From the NCBI RefSeq assembly GCF_003425985.1, contig NZ_CP022985.1, positions 4,696,001 to 4,760,000 on the forward strand: 64,000 nt of DNA, read 5' to 3'. The notes below the pieces were generated by a model. That model saw nothing but the letters and a program-made list of their open reading frames with translations. It was not told the DNA's origin and did no database searches. Source of the DNA: Mariniflexile sp. TRM1-10 (GTDB lineage Bacteria; Bacteroidota; Bacteroidia; Flavobacteriales; Flavobacteriaceae). The position numbers and the translations under genes are program-made. Every line of letters begins with the position of its first letter. Within the stretch, counting starts at the first letter, position 1. Shown piece after piece: positions 27,410 to 35,584 of this stretch.

Positions 27410-27838
27410 GTGTTTAGCAAAGAAGAATCTAGATTATTACGACAGGAATTTTGGACGAGCTTTGGAAAATCGTTTCCAAGGAAATGGATTTTGTATGACA
27501 CCAAATTAAAAGGGTTTAGTTTTAAATTTCATTTTGATACGAAAATAGCGTTAGTAGCTCTTGATTTGGAAGACGATTTGGAATTTCGTATTAAATACTG
27601 GGAGAAACTGGTGGCTTTAAAATCGATTCTTTTAGATGATTTTTTACCTGAAGCCATTTTTGAAGAAGCATATATACTTGACAACGAAAAAGAAATTTCT
27701 AGAATTTATGTGCCTTTAGAACAAAAAGTGTCCATTCATAATAAAAATACCTGGCGTGATGTGATGGTATTTTTCAATGAAAAAATGCACTTATTTGAAG
27801 CCTTTTTTGAGGAATATAGAGAGGTGATTGAGGGTTGA
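27410..27838 (+). CDS. DUF4268 domain protein
   Basis: A 142-residue protein that starts at a GTG (FSKEESRLLRQEFWTSFGKS). The motif WILYDTKLKGFSFKFHFDTK and the tail WRDVMVFFNEKMHLFEAFFE are those of DUF4268 proteins. The family has no assigned activity; larger members are fused to nuclease-like domains. It is flanked by low-complexity DNA on both sides, including a period-7 array that begins at its stop. Neighbours give no functional hint. Confidence 0.8.
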   Translation: MFSKEESRLLRQEFWTSFGKSFPRKWILYDTKLKGFSFKFHFDTKIALVALDLEDDLEFRIKYWEKLVALKSILLDDFLPEAIFEEAYILDNEKEISRIYVPLEQKVSIHNKNTWRDVMVFFNEKMHLFEAFFEEYREVIEG

Positions 27839-27874
27839 TGGTTGATGGGTGTTGGGTGTTGGGTGTTGGGTCGG
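27833..27874. repeat. Heptamer array at DUF4268 stop codon
   Basis: Six 7-bp units: GGTTGAT x2, GGGTGTT x3, GGGTCGG. The first unit covers the last coding bases and the TGA stop. Confidence 0.75.
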
Positions 27875-27909
27875 ATGAATCGTCAATTCTTAATTCATTA
27901 ATCCTTAAT

Positions 27910-28401
27910 TCATAATTGTTTCTCCATTTCATAATCATCCATTATAAAGCCATTACCAATATCCGTAACCACTTCTTTGGTTTTTATAAAACCCATTTTT
28001 TCATAAGCAAGCATCGAATTTGTGTTATACTTATTCACGTTTAGTTTTACTTTTTGTAATTTAAAAAAATGTGCTAATTCAATAACATGTTGCATCGCCG
28101 CTTTTCCTATTTTCTTTCCGCGATAGTTACTTAAAACGTAAAGTTTGCTCAGAAATAAATAATCGCTTTCTTTTTTAACACCGACATAACCAACTGGACT
28201 GTCATTATAAGTGATATAAAAGAACAAAAAACCTTGATTAACTTGATCTTCTAAAGCCTGAACAGAATTGTATTTATTGAGCATATAGTCGATCTGTTCC
28301 AAACTAATAATAGACACATAATGCTCATACCAAATAATATGGGCCAACTTTGAAATACAATCAAAATCAATGCTCTTGGTTGCTGGAATAATTTTTATCA
28401 T
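27910..28401 (-). CDS. GNAT-family N-acetyltransferase
   Basis: A 163-residue acetyltransferase. The acetyl-CoA binding segment LYVLSNYRGKKIGKAAMQHV (about 103-122) contains the R-GKKIGKA version of the Q/R-x-x-G-x-G/A motif. YEKMGFIKTKEV is the usual C-terminal strand. It lies between DUF4268 (convergent) and trhA (same strand, 128 bp away). The substrate cannot be inferred. Confidence 0.87.
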   Translation of the reverse strand: MIKIIPATKSIDFDCISKLAHIIWYEHYVSIISLEQIDYMLNKYNSVQALEDQVNQGFLFFYITYNDSPVGYVGVKKESDYLFLSKLYVLSNYRGKKIGKAAMQHVIELAHFFKLQKVKLNVNKYNTNSMLAYEKMGFIKTKEVVTDIGNGFIMDDYEMEKQL

Positions 28402-28529
28402 ACATTAGTGATGAATAGTTAACAATTAATAATGAATAATTAATGATGGATGTCTTGCAAAAAAGTGCTTGACAGTTTTGCCCTCTCTTCAAGGCGAGGT
28501 AGAAACGGAAGCCCAAGGAATTCTTTAGA

Positions 28530-29162
28530 TTAAATGACATAAAAGAATATCATAAAAAAGTGAAGCACCGCACCTGCAAGTACAAATAAATGCCAGATAA
28601 CATGGTTATAAGGTATTTTTTTAATAGCATAAAAGATGATACCCACGGTATATGCCAACCCTCCAAAAAACAAAAGCAGTACACCATTGCTATCCATTAA
28701 CTTTGAAAGATTGGTGAAATCAAACACAATAAGCCAACCCATTACCAAATATAACAAGGTTGAGAATATTTCAAACCTACCCGTAAAAAATAGTTTTAAA
28801 ACAATTCCAAAAGCGGCGATTCCCCAAACGGTATAAAACAATGTCCACCCTAAACTTTGGTGTAATGTGATGAGCAATACAGGCGTGTAAGTTCCGGCAA
28901 TAAGAAAGTAAATACTAATATGGTCTATAATTCGGAAGTAATGTTTTTTAACCTCGTCTTTTACCGAATGGTATAATGTTGACGCCGTAAACAAAGTAAT
29001 AATAGAAATCCCGTAAACAATAACACTAAAAAGGCTCCAACCGGTTTTATTGCTATTAAAAATAATAAGTGAGGTCAATCCTAAAACACCAAAAATAGCA
29101 CCTATGGCATGTGAAATGGCATTTAATCGTTCCTGTAGTGGTGTTTGCTTATAAACCGACAC
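28530..29162 (-). CDS. trhA: PAQR/hemolysin III family membrane protein TrhA
   Basis: A 210-residue protein with seven predicted membrane helices. Conserved residues are ERLNAISHAIGAIFGVLG, TASTLYHSVK, HISIYFLIAGTYTPVLL and the C-terminal NHVIWHLFVLAGAVLHFF, with His/Asp residues expected to bind a metal. The bacterial homologue TrhA/YqfA contributes to membrane fluidity control; old annotations call it hemolysin III. It starts 4 bp after the DUF4294 stop, so the two form an operon. Confidence 0.92.
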   Translation of the reverse strand: MSVYKQTPLQERLNAISHAIGAIFGVLGLTSLIIFNSNKTGWSLFSVIVYGISIITLFTASTLYHSVKDEVKKHYFRIIDHISIYFLIAGTYTPVLLITLHQSLGWTLFYTVWGIAAFGIVLKLFFTGRFEIFSTLLYLVMGWLIVFDFTNLSKLMDSNGVLLLFFGGLAYTVGIIFYAIKKIPYNHVIWHLFVLAGAVLHFFMIFFYVI

Positions 29163-29166
29163 TTCC

Positions 29167-29847
29167 TTACTTTTTTTTCTGTTTGTCCAGCCAGATATCT
29201 GTTAAATCGTAAAAATTATATTCTTCTGCTGCTTTTTGTCGAACCAGCAATCCGCTTTTAAAACTTCGTTGGAGAATATCTTCAATAAGATAATCTTCAT
29301 AAACATTTTTGGGATCGAAAGGTTTTTTTAGTGAAATATCGAACATACTTGCGGTGGTATTGTACCAAAAGGCACGCCACCCACTACGGAGTTCCTTAAC
29401 TAATCCAAAGGTTGTTTTTCCGGTTTGTCTGTGTATTAATTTTACCAATATTTGCCCTTCGGTGCGTGTTAGTTTTTTTAATTCATCTGAAAACTCACCT
29501 TCAATATACTTTTGAATTATTTTAGTGTAACGACGCTTATCACTCGCTTTTTTCATTGATTCCAATCGTGAGTTCAAAGAATCCAACCTTTCGGAAGCTA
29601 ATTTGGCATATGGATATACTTTCAGTGTTTTTCTGCGTAAAATCAAATACTTAATGCGGTCTTCCCTACTAGGGAATTTTAAATCGCCAAGTATGTAAAT
29701 AGGATTTAGGTTTATGATAGTTTGAGGTACCGAATCGCCTTCAATAAACATATATTCATATTCCAACGTATCCTCTTCCTCATCCTTAACTTGAGCAAAG
29801 AAAAAAACAGGGCAAAGTAAAAATAGAAATATTATAAAATTCTTCAT
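29167..29847 (-). CDS. DUF4294 domain protein, exported
   Basis: A 226-residue protein with a signal peptide ending FFFAQ and a body typical of DUF4294: LNPIYILGDLKFPSREDRIK, TLKVYPYAKLASERLDSLN, SGWRAFWYNTTASMFDISLK. The family is confined to Bacteroidota and has no known activity. It is mostly helical and charged, suggesting a periplasmic protein. It is the first gene of a two-gene operon with trhA, an association that could hint at a cell-envelope role. Confidence 0.85.
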   Translation of the reverse strand: MKNFIIFLFLLCPVFFFAQVKDEEEDTLEYEYMFIEGDSVPQTIINLNPIYILGDLKFPSREDRIKYLILRRKTLKVYPYAKLASERLDSLNSRLESMKKASDKRRYTKIIQKYIEGEFSDELKKLTRTEGQILVKLIHRQTGKTTFGLVKELRSGWRAFWYNTTASMFDISLKKPFDPKNVYEDYLIEDILQRSFKSGLLVRQKAAEEYNFYDLTDIWLDKQKKK

Positions 29848-29953
29848 AAAACTTTTGGAGCAAATAATCTTCCAAAATTAACAAATTACAATGTTTAAAA
29901 CATTTTTTTTGTATTTATATTATTAATTTAGTCGGAAATTTTAATTCAATACG

Positions 29954-31036
29954 ATGAAAAGCATTTTAAACAAAAAGTCTATGGACTTTTTAGAGTCATA
30001 TTTAAACAATGCAGCGCCTACAGGTTACGAATGGACAGGGCAAAAACTGTGGATGGATTATTTAAAACCCTATGTAGATGAGTTTATTACCGATACCTAC
30101 GGAACCGCTGTGGGCGTAATAAATCCAAAAGCTAAATACAAAGTAGTTATTGAAGGGCATGCCGATGAAATTTCTTGGTACGTAAATTACATTTCAGATA
30201 ACGGATTGATTTATGTGATTAGAAATGGTGGAAGTGATCACCAAATAGCACCAAGTAAGGTTGTAAACATACATACGAAAAACGGTATTGTAAAAGGTGT
30301 TTTTGGATGGCCAGCAATCCACACACGTGATAAATCTAAAGAAGAAGCCCCAAAACTAGATAACATTTTTATTGATTGTGGTTGCAAAACCAAAGAAGAT
30401 GTAGAAAAATTGGGGGTTCATGTGGGTTGTGTTATTACTTATCCAGATGAGTTCCATATTTTAAACGGTGATAAATTTGTGTGTCGTGCACTAGATAACC
30501 GCATGGGTGGTTTTATGATTGCCGAAGTAGCACGTTTATTAAAAGAAAATAAGAAAACCTTACCGTTTGGATTGTACATCGTAAATGCTGTACAAGAAGA
30601 AATTGGTTTACGTGGTGCCGAAATGATTACACAAACCATCAAACCAAATGTGGCGATTGTTACGGACGTAACGCACGATACCACCACGCCTATGATCGAG
30701 AAGAAAACACAAGGCGATTTAGAAATGGGTAAAGGTCCGGTAATTGCTTATGCCCCTGCGGTACAACAAAAGCTTCGCGACTTAATTACAGATACTGCCG
30801 ATGCTAAAAAAATACCGTTTCAGCGCAACGCTTTATCACGTGCCACAGGCACCGATACCGATGCCTTTGCATACAGCAATGGAGGTGTCGCTTCTGCCCT
30901 CATTTCATTGCCATTACGTTACATGCACACCACGGTTGAAATGGTACACAGAGAAGATGTCGAAAACGTTATAAAACTTATATACGAAAGCTTGCTTAAT
31001 ATTAAAGATGGTGAGACTTTTAGTTATTTCAAATAA
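29954..31036 (+). CDS. M42-family metalloaminopeptidase
   Basis: A 360-residue cytosolic peptidase of the M42 (glutamyl aminopeptidase/TET-like) family. Metal ligands are recognisable in EGHADEISW (about 68), CRALDNRMGG (Asp about 182), VQEEIGLRGAE (Glu-Glu about 216) and DVTHDTT; the C-terminal HTTVEMVHREDV supplies the last His. Such enzymes form large dodecameric shells and trim peptides. It is followed after 62 bp by a Nudix gene, with a REP-like palindrome between. Confidence 0.93.
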   Translation: MKSILNKKSMDFLESYLNNAAPTGYEWTGQKLWMDYLKPYVDEFITDTYGTAVGVINPKAKYKVVIEGHADEISWYVNYISDNGLIYVIRNGGSDHQIAPSKVVNIHTKNGIVKGVFGWPAIHTRDKSKEEAPKLDNIFIDCGCKTKEDVEKLGVHVGCVITYPDEFHILNGDKFVCRALDNRMGGFMIAEVARLLKENKKTLPFGLYIVNAVQEEIGLRGAEMITQTIKPNVAIVTDVTHDTTTPMIEKKTQGDLEMGKGPVIAYAPAVQQKLRDLITDTADAKKIPFQRNALSRATGTDTDAFAYSNGGVASALISLPLRYMHTTVEMVHREDVENVIKLIYESLLNIKDGETFSYFK

Positions 31037-31044
31037 TACTTACC

Positions 31045-31064
31045 ATTCCCGCGAAAGCGGGAAT
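31045..31064. repeat. REP-like palindrome (CCCGCgaaaGCGGG)
   Basis: ATTCCCGC-GAAA-GCGGGAAT directly after the M42 gene; it could serve as a terminator or mRNA-end stabiliser. Confidence 0.75.
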
Positions 31065-31098
31065 CTCTTTCATGACAAAAAACTTTTTCTAAAATTTC

Positions 31099-31662
31099 AT
31101 GGACGAATACATAGACATTGTTGACGAACACGGAAATCCTACGGGAAAATCGGAATTGAAATCGGTAATTCACCAAAAAGGGTATTTCCACCATACGGCG
31201 CATGTTTGGTTTTACACCAAGGATGGCGAAGTGCTATTATCTCAACGTTCAGCAAAAAAAAGTATTTGTCCGCTTATGTGGGACGTATCGGTTGCAGGAC
31301 ATATTGATGCAGGTGAAACCCCAAAACAAAGTGCTATTAGAGAAGCTGAAGAAGAAATTGGCATCGCAATTTCAGAAAGTGATTTACACCCTATTGGTAT
31401 TTTTAAATGTTTTCAATCGTATGAAAATGGAATTGTAGACAATGAATTCCACAATACCTTTATAGCCAAAATCACCGTACCACTTTCAAAATTAACAATT
31501 CAAGAAGAAGAGGTTGAAGCTTTAAAATTTGTTACGCTCGATGCCTTTAAAAAACTTATAGAAAATATTGGCGAAGACAATCACTTTGTACCTTCAAATA
31601 AACCATACTACCAGTTGGTATGGCGATCTATTATGGAAAAACTGTCTAAGCCCAGCACATGA
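31099..31662 (+). CDS. Nudix hydrolase (isopentenyl-diphosphate isomerase-like)
   Basis: A 187-residue protein with a full Nudix box G-HIDAG-E-TPKQSAI-REAEEEIGI (about 75-97). The N-terminus DEYIDIVDEHGNPTGK and the HHTAHVWFYTKDGEVLLSQR segment resemble IPP isomerase and YfcD-type Nudix proteins. However, the Cys and Glu residues needed for isomerase cannot be confidently placed. The likely role is pyrophosphate hydrolysis of a small-molecule diphosphate. It may be co-transcribed with the M42 gene. Confidence 0.88.
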   Translation: MDEYIDIVDEHGNPTGKSELKSVIHQKGYFHHTAHVWFYTKDGEVLLSQRSAKKSICPLMWDVSVAGHIDAGETPKQSAIREAEEEIGIAISESDLHPIGIFKCFQSYENGIVDNEFHNTFIAKITVPLSKLTIQEEEVEALKFVTLDAFKKLIENIGEDNHFVPSNKPYYQLVWRSIMEKLSKPST

Positions 31663-31710
31663 ATTTGCTCCTTTTGCCATTGTGTCCATTTTTATGGTTT
31701 TAGTTGGTTT

Positions 31711-31738
31711 TTGTTAATTGTTAATTGATATATATTTG
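31711..31738 (+). promoter_or_regulatory. Promoter of the ThrE-type exporter operon
   Basis: TTG at 31711-31713, a 17-bp spacer, TATATTTG at 31731-31738; the start codon follows 37 bp later. Confidence 0.55.
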
Positions 31739-31775
31739 GATTTTTGTCATGTATTAAAATAAATATTATAAAAAA

Positions 31776-32543
31776 ATGGATGCTTCAAAAGAATTAATAA
31801 AAACCACAAACTTACTTTTAGAAATAGCATCACTCCTTATGGTTTCTGGGGCTAATACCATACGAGTCAATTTGAGCATTAATAGATTTGCTGCTGGTCT
31901 AAATTTTAAAACCTCCTGCTTTATAAGTCACAAAAGTATTATTATGACTTTATATGAGGAAGATTCAACCCAAAGCTGTACGAGAGTAAAGAATATTCCA
32001 CCGTATGCCATCAATTTTTCTGTAATTTCAGCCATTAGTAAAGCCAGTTGGAGCGCAGTAAACGAAAATTGGACTCTCGAACAAATTTCCAATGACATTG
32101 AAAAAATAAAAAACCAAAAAAGATATTCGAAACTAACGGTCCTTATAGCTGTAAGTTTAGCCGGTGCCGGGTTTTGCAATATTTTTAAAGGCGATTATTT
32201 GAATATGCTTGTGGCTTTTATTAGCACATTTATTGGCTTACTTGTTTTTCAGCTGACCCATAAGGAAAAGTTCAATGTATATATCCGTATATTTTTTGGC
32301 TCATTTATAGCTTCTTTATGTGCAGGTGTTGGCATTGTTTACAATATTGGCGCAAACCCCCAAACAGCTTTAGCTACTTCTATTTTGTACTTGGTACCCG
32401 GTGTCGCTTTAATTAATTCATTCACCGATTTATTAGACAATAACATAATAAATGGCATGGTACGCTTTACAACAGGGCTTATGACGGTTTTGGCTATTGC
32501 ACTGGGCTTATTTATAACCATGCTCATTTTTCAATTCAACTAA
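31776..32543 (+). CDS. Threonine/serine exporter, N-terminal subunit (DUF1212)
   Basis: A 255-residue protein. The soluble N-terminal part has the ThrE signature LLMVSGANTIRVNLSINRFA and FISHKSIIMTLYEE; five membrane segments follow, with LVPGVALINSFTDLLDNNII typical of the family. ThrE exports threonine and serine using the proton gradient; here it is split in two genes. The partner starts 2 bp after the stop, so the two form an obligate pair. Confidence 0.9.
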   Translation: MDASKELIKTTNLLLEIASLLMVSGANTIRVNLSINRFAAGLNFKTSCFISHKSIIMTLYEEDSTQSCTRVKNIPPYAINFSVISAISKASWSAVNENWTLEQISNDIEKIKNQKRYSKLTVLIAVSLAGAGFCNIFKGDYLNMLVAFISTFIGLLVFQLTHKEKFNVYIRIFFGSFIASLCAGVGIVYNIGANPQTALATSILYLVPGVALINSFTDLLDNNIINGMVRFTTGLMTVLAIALGLFITMLIFQFN

Positions 32544-32545
32544 TT

Positions 32546-33034
32546 ATGATGGACATTATAATAAAATTATTAGAAGTTGCTGTTTGGTCTGGAGTGGCTG
32601 CATTAGGGTTCGGAATACTTTTCAACATTCCAAAAGGAACTATTGTGACTGTTTTTGTTTTAGGCTTTTTCGCTGGTTTAATAAAATTCACACTCTTAAA
32701 ATTTGACGTGCACATTGTATTGGCCACTTTCATTGCGGTATTTTTTGTTGCTATTGTTAGTATCCCAACTGCGCATAAAATACACCATCCACCGGTGGTT
32801 TTTTGTGTTCCACCTGTAATACCTATGATTCCTGGTTATTTTGCTTATGAAACCGTTTTATCTGTTATGAATTTTATTTTTATAGAAAAAGATACTGTTA
32901 AAAGAATAGCGCTTATAGATGCTATTTTCTCTAACGGATTTACCATGTTTTTTATATTGATTTCGATAACTGCCGGCATTTCGTTACCCTTGCTTTTATT
33001 AAGAAGAAGTACGGTTAAGAAGATTGAGGGTTAG
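32546..33034 (+). CDS. Threonine/serine exporter, C-terminal subunit (DUF3815)
   Basis: A 162-residue membrane protein with five hydrophobic segments and the ThrE_2 motif HPPVVFCVPPVIPMIPGYFAY (about 91-111 read in part). It is the second half of the exporter encoded just upstream; the two proteins together equal one full-length ThrE. It converges on an ExbB-like gene 17 bp away. Transport substrate (Thr/Ser) is by family only. Confidence 0.9.
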   Translation: MMDIIIKLLEVAVWSGVAALGFGILFNIPKGTIVTVFVLGFFAGLIKFTLLKFDVHIVLATFIAVFFVAIVSIPTAHKIHHPPVVFCVPPVIPMIPGYFAYETVLSVMNFIFIEKDTVKRIALIDAIFSNGFTMFFILISITAGISLPLLLLRRSTVKKIEG

Positions 33035-33051
33035 TTTGAAAAATACAAACA

Positions 33052-33480
33052 CTATGAACTTTTCTGAAGCCCTTTCAATATAACAATTCCAATTCTAGAA
33101 ATAATAAACGTAACCGTACCAAACAGCATCGTTAAAAAGGTGACTTTTAAACCTCCTGCCATCTTAGAAACATCACCTGTCCCATCAACAGTATCAAAAG
33201 CCTCTATCATACCCATTATGGATGCTAAAATTCCTAGCACTAATCCTAACAGACTCATGTCTGATACCAAAGAAATCATTTTTTTAAACGTCATCTCATC
33301 TTTATTTAAACGCAGGGTTGCCCTAATTAAAAAGAAAATGGACAGCAATAAGGAAATTAAAATAAGGGCCATAAAAAATGGGCCACCTTCGTTAAACCTC
33401 TTGGCTAATTCATCACCAATTGAAGAATTCTGAGTACTGATTACTAACATATTCATAATTATTTGATTTAAATTAAACAT
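33052..33480 (-). CDS. MotA/TolQ/ExbB-like proton channel protein
   Basis: A short 142-residue ExbB-like protein with three predicted membrane segments. It has the family stretch LLGLVLGILASIMGMIEAFD followed by MAGGLKVTFLTMLFGTVTF. No ExbD/TolR-like partner is adjacent, so its complex is unknown. The reading frame has two alternative Met starts near the N-terminus (residues 1 and 9). It is divergent from the histidine kinase and has its own promoter. Confidence 0.82.
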   Translation of the reverse strand: MFNLNQIIMNMLVISTQNSSIGDELAKRFNEGGPFFMALILISLLLSIFFLIRATLRLNKDEMTFKKMISLVSDMSLLGLVLGILASIMGMIEAFDTVDGTGDVSKMAGGLKVTFLTMLFGTVTFIISRIGIVILKGLQKSS

Positions 33481-33484
33481 GCTA

Positions 33485-33513
33485 CAAACTTAAAATGTAA
33501 ATGTTTGACTCAA
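33485..33513 (-). promoter_or_regulatory. Promoter of the ExbB-like gene
   Basis: Minus strand TTG (33513-33511), 18-bp spacer, TAAGTTTG (33492-33485), right before the start region of the gene. Confidence 0.55.
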
Positions 33514-33647
33514 ATTAAAATGCGACAGATGACCAATTTAGCGATTTAAATAACATCTTGTTAAAACAATTGCTAAATTGGTTATTCGTCTACAAAAAAC
33601 AAAATAGCTATAAAAATATGCTATCATTGTATTGATATTTGGTAAAG

Positions 33648-34793
33648 ATGTTAAAAAGACAATTCATTATAAAAAAAATAGGTCAGTTATTGCTACATAT
33701 ATTATTTTGGTGTGGTGTTTTGTTGTTTTACACTTACTTTTTTGGTTTTAATAGTACCAACTTTAATTATATCTTATCATTCTCCTTATTTTTAATGCCC
33801 ATTACCATTACAACGACCTATGTTTTAATTTATAAAATAATCCCCGAATACCTTATAACAAAACGATATTTTCGTTTTGGATTATACAGCATATATACCT
33901 TTATAATTTCTGCCTATCTTATTGTAATTTCTGTTTTTTATGGATTGATTTATCTATCTAATTTTCAATATGCAAATATGGCACCCATCAGCAGAAACTT
34001 ATTGTTTGTTGGCACTGCCGTGTATCTAGTAATTATTATTGTTAGTGCCTTTAAGTTATTAAAACTGAATTTAAACCACGCCGAAAAAACCAAAAAGTTA
34101 GAAACCAAAATTTTAGAAGCCCAATTAAAACTTAAAGAGCAAGAGCTGAACTACCTTAAAATGCAAATTCATCCCCATTTTTTATTTAACACCTTAAATA
34201 CAATGTATGGCTTTGCTTTAAGAAAAGCTGACGAAACTCCTGAAATGATATTAAAACTATCCAATTTACTGGATTATTTACTCTATCAAATTGATAAACC
34301 CTTTGTGCTTTTAACAGATGAAATAAATCATATTAAAGACTATATTGAATTAGAAAAAATGCGATTCAACAACACTCTTTTTGTTAGTTTTAATTGTCAT
34401 AATAGTATTGAATCAGTCAACGACCTCGGGGCAAGCCCACGAGGCATTTATAGGAAGAACATTGAAAATTCGAAGCAAACCCCGGAGCATTCAAATCTCG
34501 ATTATCGAGTAAAAATTGCACCTATGCTATTATTAACATTTGTTGAAAACAGCTTTAAGCACGGTAGATTAAAAAACAGTATTTTAACCATTAAAATTGA
34601 TATCTCCTGTACTAAGGAAAACATACATTTTTCAATAGAAAATACAAGCTCAAAAAGTGAAACACCAAATAAAGGCATCGGATTGCAAAATATTCAAAAA
34701 CGATTAGACCTTCTATACAAAGACCATTACATTCTAAAAGTTGACAACAAAGAAGATCTTTTTAAAGTAACACTGACACTAAAACATAGCTAA
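33648..34793 (+). CDS. LytS-type sensor histidine kinase with an in-frame repeat insertion
   Basis: About 381 residues: four membrane segments, a short coiled coil (TKKLETKILEAQLKLKEQEL) and a His_kinase domain. The phosphoacceptor is in QIHPHFLFNTLN (His about 175). The N-box VENSFKHG and G-box GIGLQNIQKRL are present. Between FNCHNSIES and KIAPMLLL there are about 31 extra residues encoded by palindromic DNA (34417-34510), which looks like a REP-type element inserted in frame. I start at ATG 33648; a TTG nine bases upstream is less likely. The cognate response regulator follows directly. Confidence 0.87.
   Translation: MLKRQFIIKKIGQLLLHILFWCGVLLFYTYFFGFNSTNFNYILSFSLFLMPITITTTYVLIYKIIPEYLITKRYFRFGLYSIYTFIISAYLIVISVFYGLIYLSNFQYANMAPISRNLLFVGTAVYLVIIIVSAFKLLKLNLNHAEKTKKLETKILEAQLKLKEQELNYLKMQIHPHFLFNTLNTMYGFALRKADETPEMILKLSNLLDYLLYQIDKPFVLLTDEINHIKDYIELEKMRFNNTLFVSFNCHNSIESVNDLGASPRGIYRKNIENSKQTPEHSNLDYRVKIAPMLLLTFVENSFKHGRLKNSILTIKIDISCTKENIHFSIENTSSKSETPNKGIGLQNIQKRLDLLYKDHYILKVDNKEDLFKVTLTLKHS
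34417..34510. repeat. REP-like element inserted within the kinase gene
   Basis: It contains CCTCG (34424) / CGAGG (34440-34444) around GGGCAAGCCCA, an ACCCCGGAGCATTC block and CTCG-attat-CGAG at 34497-34509. This palindromic, GC-richer style is typical of intergenic repeats in Flavobacteriaceae, but here it is translated in frame without a stop. Confidence 0.7.
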
Positions 34794-35510
34794 TTGCAAA
34801 ACCAAAAAAACATATCCTGCTTAATTGTTGATGATGAAGCTATTGCAAGGGACGTTATAGCAACCCATATTTCAAAGATTGAAAATGTTACCATTGTGAA
34901 AAGCTGTAGCAATGCCATGGAAGCTTTCAATATCATTCGTACCCATACTATTGATTTGCTATTTTTAGACATTAATATGCCCGATATTTCTGGAATTTCA
35001 TTAGCTAGGTCTATTAATAAAAACATTAAAATCATATTCACAACGGCCTATCGCGATTATGCCGTGGAGGGTTTTGAGCTTCAAGCAGTTGATTATTTAT
35101 TAAAACCCATTTCTTTTGAACGTTTGTTACAAAGCATAAACACCTATTTTGAAGTATATCATCAACCTAAAACAACTGATGAAAAACCTTTAGAATCCAG
35201 TAGTTTTATGTTTGTCCGTTCAGACAGACGCATGATTAAAATAGATTTTGAAGCTATTATTTACATTGAGAGTTTTAGTGATTACATTAAAATTCACTTA
35301 AAAAACGAAGTTATAGTTACACGGGAAACGATTAGTGCCATTGAGGCTAAACTTCCAAACAATCAATTTTTAAGAATCCATCGCTCCTATATCATTTCAA
35401 TTGCACATATCAATTCCTTTACTAATGAACATGTGGTCATTAACCATAAAGCCTTAACGATTAGCAGAAGTTACAAAAAAGAGGTTTTGGAACGGTTGGA
35501 ACGGTATTAG
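34794..35510 (+). CDS. LytTR-type response regulator
   Basis: A 238-residue regulator. The receiver domain has CLIVDDEAIAR, the phospho-Asp in LLFLDINMPDISG (about 59), TTAYRDYAVEGF and the Lys in YLLKPISFERL. The C-terminal LytTR DNA-binding domain includes IIYIESFSDYIKIHL and FLRIHRSYIISIAHI. The start is a TTG directly after the kinase stop codon, so translation is coupled. Together they form a two-component system; target genes are not evident. Confidence 0.92.
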   Translation: MQNQKNISCLIVDDEAIARDVIATHISKIENVTIVKSCSNAMEAFNIIRTHTIDLLFLDINMPDISGISLARSINKNIKIIFTTAYRDYAVEGFELQAVDYLLKPISFERLLQSINTYFEVYHQPKTTDEKPLESSSFMFVRSDRRMIKIDFEAIIYIESFSDYIKIHLKNEVIVTRETISAIEAKLPNNQFLRIHRSYIISIAHINSFTNEHVVINHKALTISRSYKKEVLERLERY

Positions 35511-35517
35511 AGAAAAC

Positions 35518-35549
35518 AAAAAAGCGAACCTCAATGGGTTCGCTTTTTG
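35518..35549. terminator. Bidirectional terminator
   Basis: AAAAAGCGAACC / GGGTTCGCTTTTT with a 5-base loop, between the response regulator and the convergent lpdA gene. Confidence 0.88.
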
Positions 35550-35559
35550 TTATAAAGAG

Positions 35560-35579
35560 ATTCCTGCCTTCGCAGGAAT
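35560..35579. repeat. REP-like palindrome (CCTGCcttcGCAGG)
   Basis: ATTCCTGC-CTTC-GCAGGAAT, a copy of the element at 25666, located 5 bp beyond the lpdA stop codon. Confidence 0.8.
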
Positions 35580-35584
35580 TTTGC

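Noticed and set aside
33052..33480. Part of a TonB/ExbB/ExbD system
   Set aside because: No ExbD, TolR or TonB gene is adjacent, and the protein is short; only the channel-family relation is supported.
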